This document shows positions 8,715 to 16,917 of a DNA stretch of 34,242 nt, in pieces. Within the stretch, counting starts at the first letter, position 1, and each line of letters begins with the position of its first letter. The translations under genes and the position numbers were made by a program. This DNA comes from Bacteroidales bacterium (GTDB taxonomy: Bacteria; Bacteroidota; Bacteroidia; Bacteroidales; Tenuifilaceae), in the NCBI GenBank assembly GCA_018056955.1, contig JAGPEQ010000005.1:11715-45956 (forward strand), in the 5' to 3' direction. The notes beneath the pieces were generated by a model. It ran no database searches, was not told where the DNA came from, and worked only from the letters and a program-made list of their open reading frames with translations.

Positions 8715-9809
8715 CTATAATGGCTGATTCGATTCCTTAACCCAGGCTTCATGGCCAATAGTTGCGTTTCCGCTCACAATTACACGTTCGCCTGGTTTTA
8801 CACCATCAAGTATTACCGCTTCGGATGTATTTCGGGGGCCTACACTTACATATCGCCAAAGCGCTAAAGAATCCGACATTACAAATACTACATCACGGTC
8901 CTGCCTGCGAGTTATAGCATCAACAGGCAAAACAAGGGCATTGCTAATAGTATTCCGGATGCAAAGCTTTACATTCATTCCTGGAATTAGGGTAGAATTT
9001 TTGGGAAGGCTTGCAATTACACTAACCATTCCCGATTTATCAACTAATCGATTTATCTCTACTATTTTACCAATAACTTTTACCTGAGGTGATGATAGTG
9101 GCGACACAACCACCTCTGAGCCCAGCTGCGCCCATTCCAGTTCGGTTTCCATAACACCAAACCGTACTCTCAACGATGTTTCGTCAACTACTCTGCAAAC
9201 CTGATTGTATGCCGATGATGGATTGTTGGGCTGAACCTCCAAATCTACTATTCTCCCCGATATCGGGGATTTTATCTCAGTCTTTGAAAGACTTATCATT
9301 GCTTCATTCACTTGCAGTTGAGCATCGAATAGTCCACTTCGGATACCAGCAGTTGTTCTAACTGTTAATGGTATATTTGCAGTATCGCCACTGGAGTTAT
9401 ATCCCAAAAGTATATCGGCCATCTCAACCCTTGCCCTGTTAAGGGCATTTTGCGCCTTTTGTAGTGCCAACCGCTGATCGGTATCGTCGAGCTTGACAAG
9501 TATTTGACCCTTACTTACCTCCTGCCCATTATAAACCATAACCTCCCTAACCATGCCAGGTTGCTCAAAGGGAACAATGGCCGATAAGCCAGCCTCAACC
9601 TTTCCATTGCACAGTAACTCATTGTAAAATGGCTTAACAGTAGCTACTACTGTGGTAACGTAAACAGGCGAAGGCGATAAGTTCGCCCCATTTTCTGATG
9701 TATCGCCTTCAGCAGTAGTTCTTTGGCACGATGTAATTAAATTTACTAGAAATAAGAGTATCGCCAATTGAATTAAAGGCAATTTTCTTCCAATAATAAG
9801 CTTTTTCAT
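8715..9809 (-). CDS. RND periplasmic adaptor lipoprotein (HlyD/MFP family)
   Basis: A 364-residue membrane-fusion protein. The N-terminus carries a lipoprotein signal with lipobox ITSC, so it should be anchored in the inner membrane. A lipoyl-like half motif near GQEVSKGQILVKLDDTD is followed by a short alpha-hairpin, the second lipoyl half (IKSPISGRIVDLEVQPN), a beta-barrel domain and the C-terminal membrane-proximal domain with VSVGPRN and GVKPGERVIVSGN. It bridges the RND permeases encoded directly downstream to an outer-membrane factor encoded elsewhere. It begins 34 bp after the U1 thioredoxin-like gene, so it may be co-transcribed with cassette U1. Confidence 0.9.
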   Translation of the reverse strand: MKKLIIGRKLPLIQLAILLFLVNLITSCQRTTAEGDTSENGANLSPSPVYVTTVVATVKPFYNELLCNGKVEAGLSAIVPFEQPGMVREVMVYNGQEVSKGQILVKLDDTDQRLALQKAQNALNRARVEMADILLGYNSSGDTANIPLTVRTTAGIRSGLFDAQLQVNEAMISLSKTEIKSPISGRIVDLEVQPNNPSSAYNQVCRVVDETSLRVRFGVMETELEWAQLGSEVVVSPLSSPQVKVIGKIVEINRLVDKSGMVSVIASLPKNSTLIPGMNVKLCIRNTISNALVLPVDAITRRQDRDVVFVMSDSLALWRYVSVGPRNTSEAVILDGVKPGERVIVSGNATIGHEAWVKESNQPL

Positions 9810-9843
9810 ATATAATAAGTAGATAATATTTCATACAAAATTA

Positions 9844-10383
9844 TCATTTTTTCATTGCCTCCAAGTATCTTTGCATTAGTTCTGGGTAAACAAATGGATC
9901 ACCCTGAATTACAACCTTTTTATTTTCGTCTAGTAAAAATACATTTCTATCGGGTCTTAACTTACACAACCTATTCATTTTAGCTATCGTATCGTTACTG
10001 TCAATAACAAGTGCACCAATTGTTAGCAGCTCATGGTAGTAAAACTTAATAAAATATTTTGGGTTATCAGTCGAAATAATCAGTAGGGTTTGAAAATTAC
10101 ACAGATTATTAGTCTCAATAAAATCAGCCCATTTGTAAATTTCATGAATGCAAACATGACAATTTCCCCAAACAACTATCACAAATAGCGGCTGGTTAAG
10201 CTTAAAGAGTTTAACTGATTCAACCCTTTGCAAGCAGCTATCTACCACTATAGTTAATGAGTCGGTTATCACAAATTGCTCACTTACTATACTATCCTTG
10301 CACTTTTCCTTGGAAGCATTAGTTATGCATGAATGAAACAACACTATAATTAAACATAAAAAAAGAAATTTTATGGCATTCAT
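9844..10383 (-). CDS. U1 thioredoxin-like lipoprotein (CHVC)
   Basis: A 179-residue predicted lipoprotein (lipobox FHSC, Cys19). After the variable N-terminus, a beta-strand-like VIVVWG segment runs into CHVC at residues 75-78, the place and form of a thioredoxin-fold active site (TlpA/AhpC-TSA-like). The late segment FLLDENKKVVIQGDPFVYPELMQRYL matches the C-terminal end of the U2 and U3 relatives (GDP.YQP..). A redox role on partner cysteines in the periplasm is inferred. It starts 2 bp after the U1 propeller stop, so the two are almost certainly co-translated. It is the last gene of U1 and precedes the RND adaptor. Confidence 0.75.
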   Translation of the reverse strand: MNAIKFLFLCLIIVLFHSCITNASKEKCKDSIVSEQFVITDSLTIVVDSCLQRVESVKLFKLNQPLFVIVVWGNCHVCIHEIYKWADFIETNNLCNFQTLLIISTDNPKYFIKFYYHELLTIGALVIDSNDTIAKMNRLCKLRPDRNVFLLDENKKVVIQGDPFVYPELMQRYLEAMKK

Positions 10384-10385
10384 TA

Positions 10386-11456
10386 TTATTCAATGTGTTT
10401 CTTAAGATTGTATATGTAAATAGGATTCTCAATATCCGAAGTTAAAACATACATTAGACCATTTGCATCAATTTCCATACCCTGTATATCAATATCAAAA
10501 TGTAATACTGTAAGGGGACGCAGGTTAGAATCGAATACTAGAACATCATGTGGGTAGTATATTTTGTAGTTATTATCATTAATTTCGATAAAATTTCCAC
10601 CAAAATAGGGAGCAAAAAGTTTATTTCTCCATAATTTCAAGCCAGCAAAAGCTAAATAGTCTTGTTCTAAATTATTGCCCCCAATAAATACGGGTTGTTT
10701 CTCTTTATAGTTTTTTGAAAACTTATCTAGCAAAACTTTCGTATTTATATCAAACTTAAATATTCGATCGCGTCGTGCTAAAGCGCAATATAGGGTATTT
10801 GTTAAGGAATCAAAACATAAGTGATTTAAATAAAATATAGAACGTATGGGTTCCTGCAATCCATAATCCTTTAAGGGTTCACCGCCCAGATTTACAATAT
10901 TTAAAGCCGAGTCCCAAGTTACAAATCTACCGTAATTTAAAGTTCCAGTTGAATAATACTTACCATTGGCTATTGGAATAAAAGAGTTAAAAAGTTGAGA
11001 AAAATCCTTGTAATCAAGGGAATAATCCTTTAAGGATAAATCACTCTTATGAATAAGTTCGCTTAAATCTATTTGGTAAAATTTACTACCTGCAACATCC
11101 AAAAGCCATATACTATTAAGCGGAACACTTGCAAAGGCCAAAACTGGATTTATGAACTCATTTGGACCACGACCAATTTGTCCAAAACTTTTAATATGGT
11201 GAAAATCTTTTTTGCAATAAATCTTTAAAAATGCAGACTCGTCGCCCCTATCATAAACAAAAAGGAGTGAGTCCGATACAATTATTTTTGAGGGTTGTAT
11301 CAATCCAGTTAAATTCACCCTCATGGTAGGTATAAGAGACTCTTCTTTTGGAAAATCACAAAAATTGGTTTCATCCTTTCCTCTTGAACAGGAGAATAAT
11401 ATAATAGCAATGGCTATTAACATTACTTTACTAAAAACATCTCTCATGATAAACAA
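10386..11456 (-). CDS. U1 six-bladed beta-propeller lipoprotein
   Basis: A 356-residue envelope lipoprotein of the TolB-like/BF3164 propeller type, with lipobox LFSC (Cys23). The signature GRGPNE at about 95-100 is the family's G.GP.E turn, after a strand describing a LKIY..F.GQIG blade. Repeated strand pairs such as SLLFVYD, SIWLLDV, NTLYCAL and LMYVLTS spaced about 50 residues fit a propeller. Two starts are possible (11456 or the ATG at 11447); the lipobox fits both. The binding partner is unknown. By analogy with the other cassettes it would have paired with the peptide whose gene upstream is now broken. Confidence 0.75.
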   Translation of the reverse strand: MFIMRDVFSKVMLIAIAIILFSCSRGKDETNFCDFPKEESLIPTMRVNLTGLIQPSKIIVSDSLLFVYDRGDESAFLKIYCKKDFHHIKSFGQIGRGPNEFINPVLAFASVPLNSIWLLDVAGSKFYQIDLSELIHKSDLSLKDYSLDYKDFSQLFNSFIPIANGKYYSTGTLNYGRFVTWDSALNIVNLGGEPLKDYGLQEPIRSIFYLNHLCFDSLTNTLYCALARRDRIFKFDINTKVLLDKFSKNYKEKQPVFIGGNNLEQDYLAFAGLKLWRNKLFAPYFGGNFIEINDNNYKIYYPHDVLVFDSNLRPLTVLHFDIDIQGMEIDANGLMYVLTSDIENPIYIYNLKKHIE

Positions 11457-11486
11457 TTTAAGCTATTCAATCATTTTAAGCTTTAA

Positions 11487-11518
11487 TTTATGGGTTGCTT
11501 TATTTAGCAACCCATAAA
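11487..11518 (-). terminator. U1 intercistronic hairpin
   Basis: A perfect 12-bp stem TTTATGGGTTGC/GCAACCCATAAA with an 8-nt loop between the peptide pseudogene and the propeller gene. There is no strong T-run after it, so it may be a leaky terminator, a processing site or an RNA stabiliser. A hairpin of unrelated sequence occupies the same place in every cassette. Confidence 0.6.
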
Positions 11519-11522
11519 CTAT

Positions 11523-11755
11523 TTATAACTGAACTTCAATTGGTTTAATTGGCCCTTTACTTGTAGCGACTGGATACCACCCCCAATACCAATTACAATC
11601 CATAAAGCAAAGACTCGATTCGCATGGTAAGCAGAGCAACACGTCATTTCCATCGCCTAGCCCAACATATGATTTTTAAAGTTGAAAAAGTTACTGTAAT
11701 CACAAAAATTCCTGTTGCAACAATTGCTACTTTAAATCAATGAACTTAGTTTCAT
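11523..11755 (-). pseudogene. U1 Cys-rich secreted peptide, frameshifted
   Basis: Starting from the ATG at 11755, MKLSSLI reaches a stop at once. In the next frame the sequence KVAIVATGIFVITVTFSTLK looks like a signal peptide, and a further shift at an AAAAA run opens a Cys-rich tail: LLCLPCESSLC, then MDCNWYWGWYP, ending in KPIEVQL. Removing one T near ATTTAAAG and one A at the A-run would restore a continuous product of about 76 residues with four cysteines in the tail. Its size, position between leader and propeller, and layout match the intact U2-U5 peptides, so I read it as a decayed member. A sequencing error cannot be excluded, but two separate errors plus a decayed leader are less likely. 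Confidence 0.65.
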
Positions 11756-11804
11756 ATTTTTAAAGGTTAATTGCAAAACTATTATTAATTAATTTGAATT
11801 TACT

Positions 11805-11978
11805 CCATTTCGTCCCTGTAGAGCCACCATGTGCGCCTACCACACCTGGTGGGTTTGTTACAAATGTAGAAAAACATTTCCTATCCTGTGCTTATTTCAA
11901 TACTTTATGTTAAACATATATCTATGGGTAAATTTATCTCCCCCTACAAATAGGCAATTTTTTACGTATGTTTTACAA
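11805..11978 (-). promoter_or_regulatory. U1 promoter/leader, degenerate copy
   Basis: This is homologous to the four leaders of U2-U5 but clearly diverged. The distal inverted-repeat arm ACGTATGTTT is kept, the proximal arm is changed (AAACATATAT), the -7 box reads TAAATTTA instead of TAAATTTG (11929-11936), and the -33 TTTG has become TTG. The CCCGG/CCGGG hairpin is lost. Weakened or altered control of U1 and the RND genes is inferred. The rest of 11756-12075 shows no gene. Confidence 0.65.
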
Positions 11979-12075
11979 CGATTATGAATTATTTGACATA
12001 AACTCATTCTTTCATAAGTCACGAGTTCCTGTGGCTACTAATCCAATTCTGGGCCATTCATAAAAACTCACTGTC

Positions 12076-12630
12076 CTACCTATAGCTCAAGGCGTTAATG
12101 TATTGATCAAGGCATTGGGGCTGCGACAGAGGATCGCCGTAAAGTGCTAGTTTTCCATGGTAATCAACCATAAAGGTTCTATGGTTTATGTTTGAAGAGA
12201 GAATGGAGTTTCCCCTTTCAAAAACGAAGGCAGTGTCGAGCAGCAATATACCTTGAGCGTTAATAGCTGGGTATAGCTCCCGGAAAAAGTAGGAAATAGC
12301 CCTACCCTCAATGTTTATTACAAAAACCTTACTCACTTCAGGAGGTAGGTTAGCTCGGAAGAGGCTGTCGAGTATGTTTAGCCTATAATAAATACACTTT
12401 ACGCAGGTTGCATCGATAATGCTCACCATATAGTTTGAGCCTTCGATGATGTTAATTGCTGAATCTGCATTTACCAGCCCACCGTTTTTTACTTGCAAAA
12501 GTGTTCTGGGAAAATGAATAGGTTTGCCTATCAGGGTGTCTGGCTCTTCGGAACATCTATTGGTTGTTGAACTAGTATTGGAGCATGAAAAAAAAATAGC
12601 CAATACAAAGAGGTTAAGAATTCGAAACAT
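12076..12630 (-). CDS. U2 thioredoxin-like lipoprotein (CVKC)
   Basis: A 184-residue predicted lipoprotein (lipobox FFSC, Cys16). IIDATCVKC places a CxxC pair at residues 76 and 79 after a beta-strand, as in thioredoxin-fold proteins, but with Lys inside rather than the GP of classical thioredoxin. It is clearly paralogous to the U3 protein: both share GK.I.FP, FFRELYP, FERGN/FERAN and GDP.YQP-like segments. It follows the U2 propeller by 15 bp. A disulfide-handling role at the envelope for the cassette's Cys-rich peptide is an inference from pairing. The oxidising or reducing direction cannot be told. Confidence 0.75.
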   Translation of the reverse strand: MFRILNLFVLAIFFSCSNTSSTTNRCSEEPDTLIGKPIHFPRTLLQVKNGGLVNADSAINIIEGSNYMVSIIDATCVKCIYYRLNILDSLFRANLPPEVSKVFVINIEGRAISYFFRELYPAINAQGILLLDTAFVFERGNSILSSNINHRTFMVDYHGKLALYGDPLSQPQCLDQYINALSYR

Positions 12631-12645
12631 GAAGATACGTATTTT

Positions 12646-13710
12646 TTAAATATTTTTTAGGTTTTGGATTTCCTGGTAGTCAAGCGTAAAGTACTTCAAT
12701 GGTTCATCGGTTGCTTCTGCTGTGCCAAGGATTATTCGGTTATTTTCCTCATCAACTGCAAATTTTGTAAAATTAACACCTAACTCAATTGTTGCAACAT
12801 AATCTCCTTCCTGGGTGAATATCAGCATTTTGCTTGGAGAATTACCCTTTTCCCGTTTGTTTACATCTGTAACAGTGGCGTTGTCGCCTACATATGCTGC
12901 AAGTATAAAGTTATGGTACGGTTTAACCCCTCCAAAAAAATATATGCTAGAGCCTAGTTTGTCTTTTTTACCCCAGTCGGGTCCGTATATATTAAATTTT
13001 AATGATCCATCAAGGTTACATATTGTTAATAGGTCTAACCAGTAATGAGCTTTATAATAGCAGCTGTATTCAAGGGAGATGCCAAAGCTCATTGTGGATA
13101 GGTATATACCTTGTGCATCGGGGTGTTCATAACCAAATTCGGTGATGGTATTGTTTCTGACATTCCATTTTGCTGTTTTTATTTCGAATGTACTAGGTGA
13201 AAGCGGATGCATGGCGATACCGAGCAATAGTGAATCATTCAAGGAATAATATTCCTGTAGTAGCAACTGACGATTGCGTGGTAACTGTTGAGAGGGTAGG
13301 TATTCGGGGTTACTTATCATGCTATCAATGGGGATTTCCCATACCACATTTTTACCATGATCGTTTAAGTATAATTTTTGTTTCAACCTGTCAGTGGTAA
13401 AATAACCGGCACGCGTAATTTCACCTGGACCTTTGCCTAGTTTTAAGGATTTGGCAATTAGTCTAAAATCATTTTTGTTTAACAGGTAGAAAACCCTGTC
13501 GTTAAAACCACTATAATCCTCAACAATTACAATTGAATCAGTTACTTCTATTCCCCCAACTTGCACTATCTCGCTAAATGGGATATCCTTAATTCTTTCT
13601 TTAAAAGAAACGATTCGTTTGTCAGGGTTAAATGTTTTGGCTCTATAGTCCTTGTTACATCCTGCAATAACAAGCGTGACCATTATTAAAACAATGTTGA
13701 ACTTTTTCAT
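12646..13710 (-). CDS. U2 six-bladed beta-propeller lipoprotein
   Basis: A 354-residue lipoprotein (lipobox VIAGC, Cys18) with the GKGPGE family turn at residues 92-97. Paired strands VIVEDY, VFYLLN, KLYLND, WLDLLTICN and KMLIFTQ fit a TolB-like propeller. It is closest to the U3 protein: both contain GYEHP(D/E)A, LDL.TI.N.DG.L..NIYG and GN.PS..L.F. I use the ATG at 13710; two codons upstream is only a TTG. It would sit at the membrane, probably on the outer leaflet side or cell surface as in related families. The ligand is unknown; the upstream peptide is the natural candidate. Confidence 0.78.
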   Translation of the reverse strand: MKKFNIVLIMVTLVIAGCNKDYRAKTFNPDKRIVSFKERIKDIPFSEIVQVGGIEVTDSIVIVEDYSGFNDRVFYLLNKNDFRLIAKSLKLGKGPGEITRAGYFTTDRLKQKLYLNDHGKNVVWEIPIDSMISNPEYLPSQQLPRNRQLLLQEYYSLNDSLLLGIAMHPLSPSTFEIKTAKWNVRNNTITEFGYEHPDAQGIYLSTMSFGISLEYSCYYKAHYWLDLLTICNLDGSLKFNIYGPDWGKKDKLGSSIYFFGGVKPYHNFILAAYVGDNATVTDVNKREKGNSPSKMLIFTQEGDYVATIELGVNFTKFAVDEENNRIILGTAEATDEPLKYFTLDYQEIQNLKNI

Positions 13711-13724
13711 AATCAATAGTTATT

Positions 13725-13754
13725 GAGGGAGAATCAGGATTTTGATACTCCCTC
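13725..13754 (-). terminator. U2 intercistronic hairpin
   Basis: GAGGGAG/CTCCCTC (7 bp) is extended inward, after one mismatch, by ATCA/TGAT around a 6-nt loop, between the peptide stop and the propeller start. It is a likely partial terminator or processing hairpin. Confidence 0.55.
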
Positions 13755-13763
13755 TCTAAATTA

Positions 13764-13979
13764 TTATTGTTTTTTTATTTCAACTGGTTTCCACTTAGCC
13801 TCAGCCAGATTAGGGTGGTCTCCATTGCAGTAACAGTATTGTCCACATGGCTTACAACCATTGGGGCAATCAGGATTAATGGGTGTATTTGCCATTGATC
13901 TGCTTGCAAAATAACCAATTGTCAGGAATCCCATTAAAAATAATGACGTTAAAACTATCTTAACTCTACTCTTTTTCAT
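13764..13979 (-). CDS. U2 secreted Cys-rich peptide (NVEALA-like)
   Basis: A 71-residue product: a basic start (KKSRVK), a hydrophobic core of about 20 residues, and a probable signal-peptidase site near SMA. The mature part of about 40 residues has five cysteines (NPDCPNGCKPC, QYCYC). The layout resembles the small NVEALA-type peptides of Bacteroidia, which are often found beside propeller lipoproteins, though the NVEALA motif itself is not evident. The first 49 residues are nearly identical to the U3 peptide, including at DNA level, while the tails differ, so the gene is a mosaic. An odd cysteine number leaves one thiol free or allows dimerisation. Activity is unknown. Confidence 0.75.
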   Translation of the reverse strand: MKKSRVKIVLTSLFLMGFLTIGYFASRSMANTPINPDCPNGCKPCGQYCYCNGDHPNLAEAKWKPVEIKKQ

Positions 13980-14018
13980 ATTGACTATTGTTTAGGTTAG
14001 TATACAAACTATAACTTA

Positions 14019-14194
14019 CACCCTTTCGTCCCGGTGGTGTCTCCGGGTACGCCTCCCCCACCTGGTAGGCTTGGCACAAATGTAGTGAAACTTTTCCTAT
14101 TCTGTTCCTATTATAATATTTAATATTAAACATACGTGTATATGCAAATTTACCCCCCCTACAAATAGGCAAATTTTTACGTATGTTTTATAAC
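14019..14194 (-). promoter_or_regulatory. U2 promoter and conserved leader
   Basis: Minus strand: -33 TTTG (14170-14173), 17 nt, then -7 TAAATTTG (14145-14152), matching the Bacteroidetes consensus. A perfect 10-bp inverted repeat AAACATACGT/ACGTATGTTT (14179-14188 and 14128-14137) brackets the promoter. The inferred start is near 14138, leaving about 160 nt of leader before the peptide ATG. The leader contains the 12-bp palindrome TTTAATATTAAA, the hairpin CCTACCAGGTGGG and the hairpin CCCGG/CCGGG. Nothing else is seen in 14195-14277. Confidence 0.75.
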
Positions 14195-14277
14195 ATTTAT
14201 ATAACATGTTACATATATTAATTTTTACATGCAAAAAGGTTTTAAACATCTATTTTTGGTATTAGCCCGTTTGGACT

Positions 14278-14847
14278 CTAGTGGCTGTAGAGCTGTATTA
14301 GCTCATTAAGATACTGGTTTACGAGCCCAGGCTGGTAGATTGGGTCGCCATAGGCTGCAATCCTACCATCTGCCACCATGAATACCCTGTTGTTGGGGTT
14401 GGCTGTTGCGTTGATGCCGTTGGCGCGTTCAAATTGGTAGCTCGTATCGGCTAGCAGCACGGCCCTGCAAACTCGTATTTCAGGGTATAGCTCGCGGAAG
14501 AAATGCCTTACTGCAATGGGTTTAATGTTTAGTACATATACCCGACCTACATATTCGGGTAAGTTATTGCATAATATGCTATCGACTGCGTTGAGATGGT
14601 AGACTATGCACTTGGGGCAACTGGCATCAATTATGGTAACAACGAACGGGGTTAAACCGATGTTCTCCAGAAGCGAATCAGGGTTATTGAGCTCTTCATT
14701 AGCTATTAGTGCCAGACCCTTAGGGAAGCTAATGCTCTTACCCAAAATGGTGTCTGCCAAACCCGGGTTACTGGTTCTGGGTCTTGGTGAATGGCTACAG
14801 GAAACCGCCAAACCAGTAATGGTAGCAAGCAAAATGGCAATACGCAT
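14278..14847 (-). CDS. U3 thioredoxin-like lipoprotein (CPKC)
   Basis: A 189-residue lipoprotein (lipobox AVSC, Cys17). IIDASCPKC gives a CxxC pair at residues 77 and 80, the same place as in U2 and with a thioredoxin-like Pro. Further common segments with U2 are FFRELYPEI, FERANG and YGDPIYQP. It starts 21 bp after the U3 propeller stop. The family is best described as thioredoxin-fold, TlpA-like; the WCxxC of classical TlpA is replaced by (D)A(S/T)C..C. A role on the cassette peptide or propeller is inferred from linkage only. Confidence 0.77.
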   Translation of the reverse strand: MRIAILLATITGLAVSCSHSPRPRTSNPGLADTILGKSISFPKGLALIANEELNNPDSLLENIGLTPFVVTIIDASCPKCIVYHLNAVDSILCNNLPEYVGRVYVLNIKPIAVRHFFRELYPEIRVCRAVLLADTSYQFERANGINATANPNNRVFMVADGRIAAYGDPIYQPGLVNQYLNELIQLYSH

Positions 14848-14868
14848 GGCCTAACTTTTTCTTTATGG

Positions 14869-15909
14869 TTAGCGAATGTTGCGGAGTATTGGTTCTAGGT
14901 CGATGTAGCCTAGCATGGCTTCGCGCTCATAAAAGGTAAAAACTAGCCGCTGCTTCTGCTCATCGACGGCCATTCTATTAAATTTTTCACCAAATTCAAT
15001 TGTTGCTAAATGTTTCCCCGAATTGTCAAATACTAGGACCCGAGAAGGCAAATTCCCTCTAGACCGCCCGTTACTGTCAGTTATATCGCTCACATCGCCT
15101 ACGTAACTAACTAGAAAGTAGTCCTTATATACACAAATGTCATGGGAAAACTCATATTCTCCCATATCATGTTGATTCCAGTGTGAACCATAAATATTGC
15201 AACGTAGCGTACCATCGGGGTTAAGGATCGTAATTAAGTCTAGCCATAAGTAGCATCGAGCAAAACCGCCATCCTTTAGTCTAACAAGGTTTGATGAGGA
15301 TATCGTTCTCCCTAATGCCTCCGGGTGTTCATAGCCCCATTCCGAAAATTCAAATGATCTAAGGTTTCCTTTTACAACCTTTTTTTCAAAAGTGCTGATA
15401 CTTAAAGGGTGTACTGCTAGCGATACAGCTATGCTATCGTTAACAAAGTAGATATTTGATAGTATGTAGCCATCATTTATTAGAATTTCCTTACCGTTAA
15501 TTAGATCTGGGTTGAGCAGCATTGAATCTAAGCTAAACATCCAAATACTACTACGGCCATTATCATTCACATAAACATGGCCACCATGCACAGTTACATC
15601 ACCTGCGCGGATAATTTCACCTGGTCCCTTGCCAATTTTAAGGTAACCCTTGGCTTTGTCATAATTATCACCTGATAACTCGTAAATTACATGATCGGTA
15701 TAAGCGCGATAGTCAAGAGCCCATAGGCGATTACCCGTATAGAATAATGCAGGCGATCCCATTGGAATACTCAAAGCGCATTCTCGTATATCTGGCGAAT
15801 TCAATCGTATAATATATTGACCTGGGTTGTAATGCTTAGTATCACCATCCTTTTTACATGCTGCTATTGAACTGAATAAAATTAATAGTACGAATATCCT
15901 TTTCATCAT
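14869..15909 (-). CDS. U3 six-bladed beta-propeller lipoprotein
   Basis: A 346-residue lipoprotein (lipobox IAAC, Cys18) with GKGPGE at residues 93-98 and propeller-type strands (HVYVNDN, WLDLITILN, RVLVFDNSG, LVFTFYE). It is a paralogue of U2 with the shared WGYEHPEA and LDL.TI.NPDG.L.CNIYG blocks. Divergence between U2 and U3 is clear along the propeller, in contrast to their nearly identical leaders and peptide N-termini. This suggests gene conversion or selection acts on the 5' part. Confidence 0.78.
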   Translation of the reverse strand: MMKRIFVLLILFSSIAACKKDGDTKHYNPGQYIIRLNSPDIRECALSIPMGSPALFYTGNRLWALDYRAYTDHVIYELSGDNYDKAKGYLKIGKGPGEIIRAGDVTVHGGHVYVNDNGRSSIWMFSLDSMLLNPDLINGKEILINDGYILSNIYFVNDSIAVSLAVHPLSISTFEKKVVKGNLRSFEFSEWGYEHPEALGRTISSSNLVRLKDGGFARCYLWLDLITILNPDGTLRCNIYGSHWNQHDMGEYEFSHDICVYKDYFLVSYVGDVSDITDSNGRSRGNLPSRVLVFDNSGKHLATIEFGEKFNRMAVDEQKQRLVFTFYEREAMLGYIDLEPILRNIR

Positions 15910-15935
15910 TTAGTGAGAGTTTTTGTTAAAAACGA

Positions 15936-15965
15936 TTCTCCACGCAACAATTCAAGCATGGAGAA
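15936..15965 (-). terminator. U3 intercistronic hairpin
   Basis: On the minus strand TTCTCCATGC pairs with GCGTGGAGAA (10 bp with one T-G wobble, 10-nt loop), followed shortly by TCGTTTTT. It lies between the peptide stop and propeller start. The wobble pairs only on the transcribed sense, supporting an RNA structure. Confidence 0.6.
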
Positions 15966-15984
15966 CCATAAAGTTTAAGCCACT

Positions 15985-16218
15985 TTACCAATTTTCATTA
16001 ATTGTATTTTTTTCATATTTTCTAACTTTCCAATTTGCTTCTCTTAGATCTTTGTAATGTTGATAGCAATAACACCCACCGCTTCCCTCTTTACAACCAT
16101 TGGGGCATTCAGGATTAATGGGTGTATTTGCAATTGTTCTGCTTGCAAAATAACCAATTGTCAGGAATCCCATTAAAAATAATGACGTTAAAACAATCTT
16201 AACTCTACTCTTTTTCAT
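15985..16218 (-). CDS. U3 secreted Cys-rich peptide (NVEALA-like)
   Basis: A 77-residue product. The N-terminal signal region and the first mature residues (ANTPINPECPNGCK) are almost the same as in U2. The tail diverges: GSGGCYCYQHYKD, then LREANWK, against LAEAKWK in U2. Four cysteines in the mature part could form two disulfides. It is headed by the full conserved leader with its ATG about 160 nt from the inferred start of transcription. A signal, adhesin or toxin role is possible; none can be shown from sequence. Confidence 0.75.
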   Translation of the reverse strand: MKKSRVKIVLTSLFLMGFLTIGYFASRTIANTPINPECPNGCKEGSGGCYCYQHYKDLREANWKVRKYEKNTINENW

Positions 16219-16256
16219 ATTGACTATTGTTTAGGTTAGTATACAAACTATAACTT

Positions 16257-16432
16257 ACACCCTTTCGTCCCGGTGGTGTCTCCGGGTGCGCCTCCCCCAC
16301 CTGGTGGGATTGGCACAAATGTAGTGAAACTTTTCCTATTCTGTTCCTATTATAATATTTAATATTAAACATACGTATATATGCAAATTTACCCCCCCTA
16401 CAAATAGGCAAATTTTTACGTATGTTTTACAA
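16257..16432 (-). promoter_or_regulatory. U3 promoter and conserved leader
   Basis: -33 TTTG (16409-16412), 17 nt, -7 TAAATTTG (16384-16391), inverted-repeat arms at 16367-16376 and 16418-16427. From 16257 down through the peptide signal sequence it is nearly identical to U2. It carries the palindrome TTTAATATTAAA and the two GC-rich hairpins of the leader. Confidence 0.78.
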
Positions 16433-16740
16433 CATGTATACAATATTTTTCATATTTTAAATTTTACATGTACTATAAAGTGATTTTTTAAACCAGTACT
16501 TTTATGCTAACAGCTACTGACTTTGCTTGCACGCGTTTGTAAACGCGTGAGGCATTCGCCATTCCGCCTGGTAACTTTAGTAAGTGCAGTAAAAAATCAC
16601 TTGTTCAGGTAAGTACAAAAAATTTTTTATGTCCTGCTGAAGCGTAACTTTTGGCATGGACTCAACTCAACCTTGCTTTCGTGCGCGTCAACAGAGGCGC
16701 GTCAACAAACTACAAGATGGAACAAAAACTTCAAGTGGCA
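16433..16740. repeat. ~300-bp non-coding duplication, copy upstream of U3
   Basis: The sequence can be aligned, with moderate divergence, to 19913-20215 upstream of U4. Shared landmarks in order: AAATTTTACATGTACT, AAGTGATTT, TTGACT-like TTGC, a ACGCGT hairpin (perfect CACGCGTTT/AAACGCGTG at 16530-16549), CATWCGCC, GTTCAGGTAAGTACAAAA, CTGAAGCG, GGCATGGACTC and CAACC. No open frame is conserved. 16741-16869 is AT-rich with nothing recognised. Confidence 0.65.
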
Positions 16741-16917
16741 ACCCCTTATTTTATTTTATTAACCGTTTAGTAGTGATAAATTTATTCAATTTGAAAATTT
16801 ACCTTTATTAACTCATAATCATTAAGGGCATTGGATATTATCACAGCATCTATGTAATTAAAATTATTTAGGCTCTAGACTATAAAATATTTTTCAACAT
16901 TATGATAATGATGTTTT

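Noticed and set aside
13966-14172. Open frame over the U2 leader (contains MFNIKYYNRNRIGK), and its counterparts in U3-U5
   Set aside because: It overlaps the promoter and peptide start, exists because the leader DNA is conserved, and is broken in U1. Kept only as part of a leader finding.
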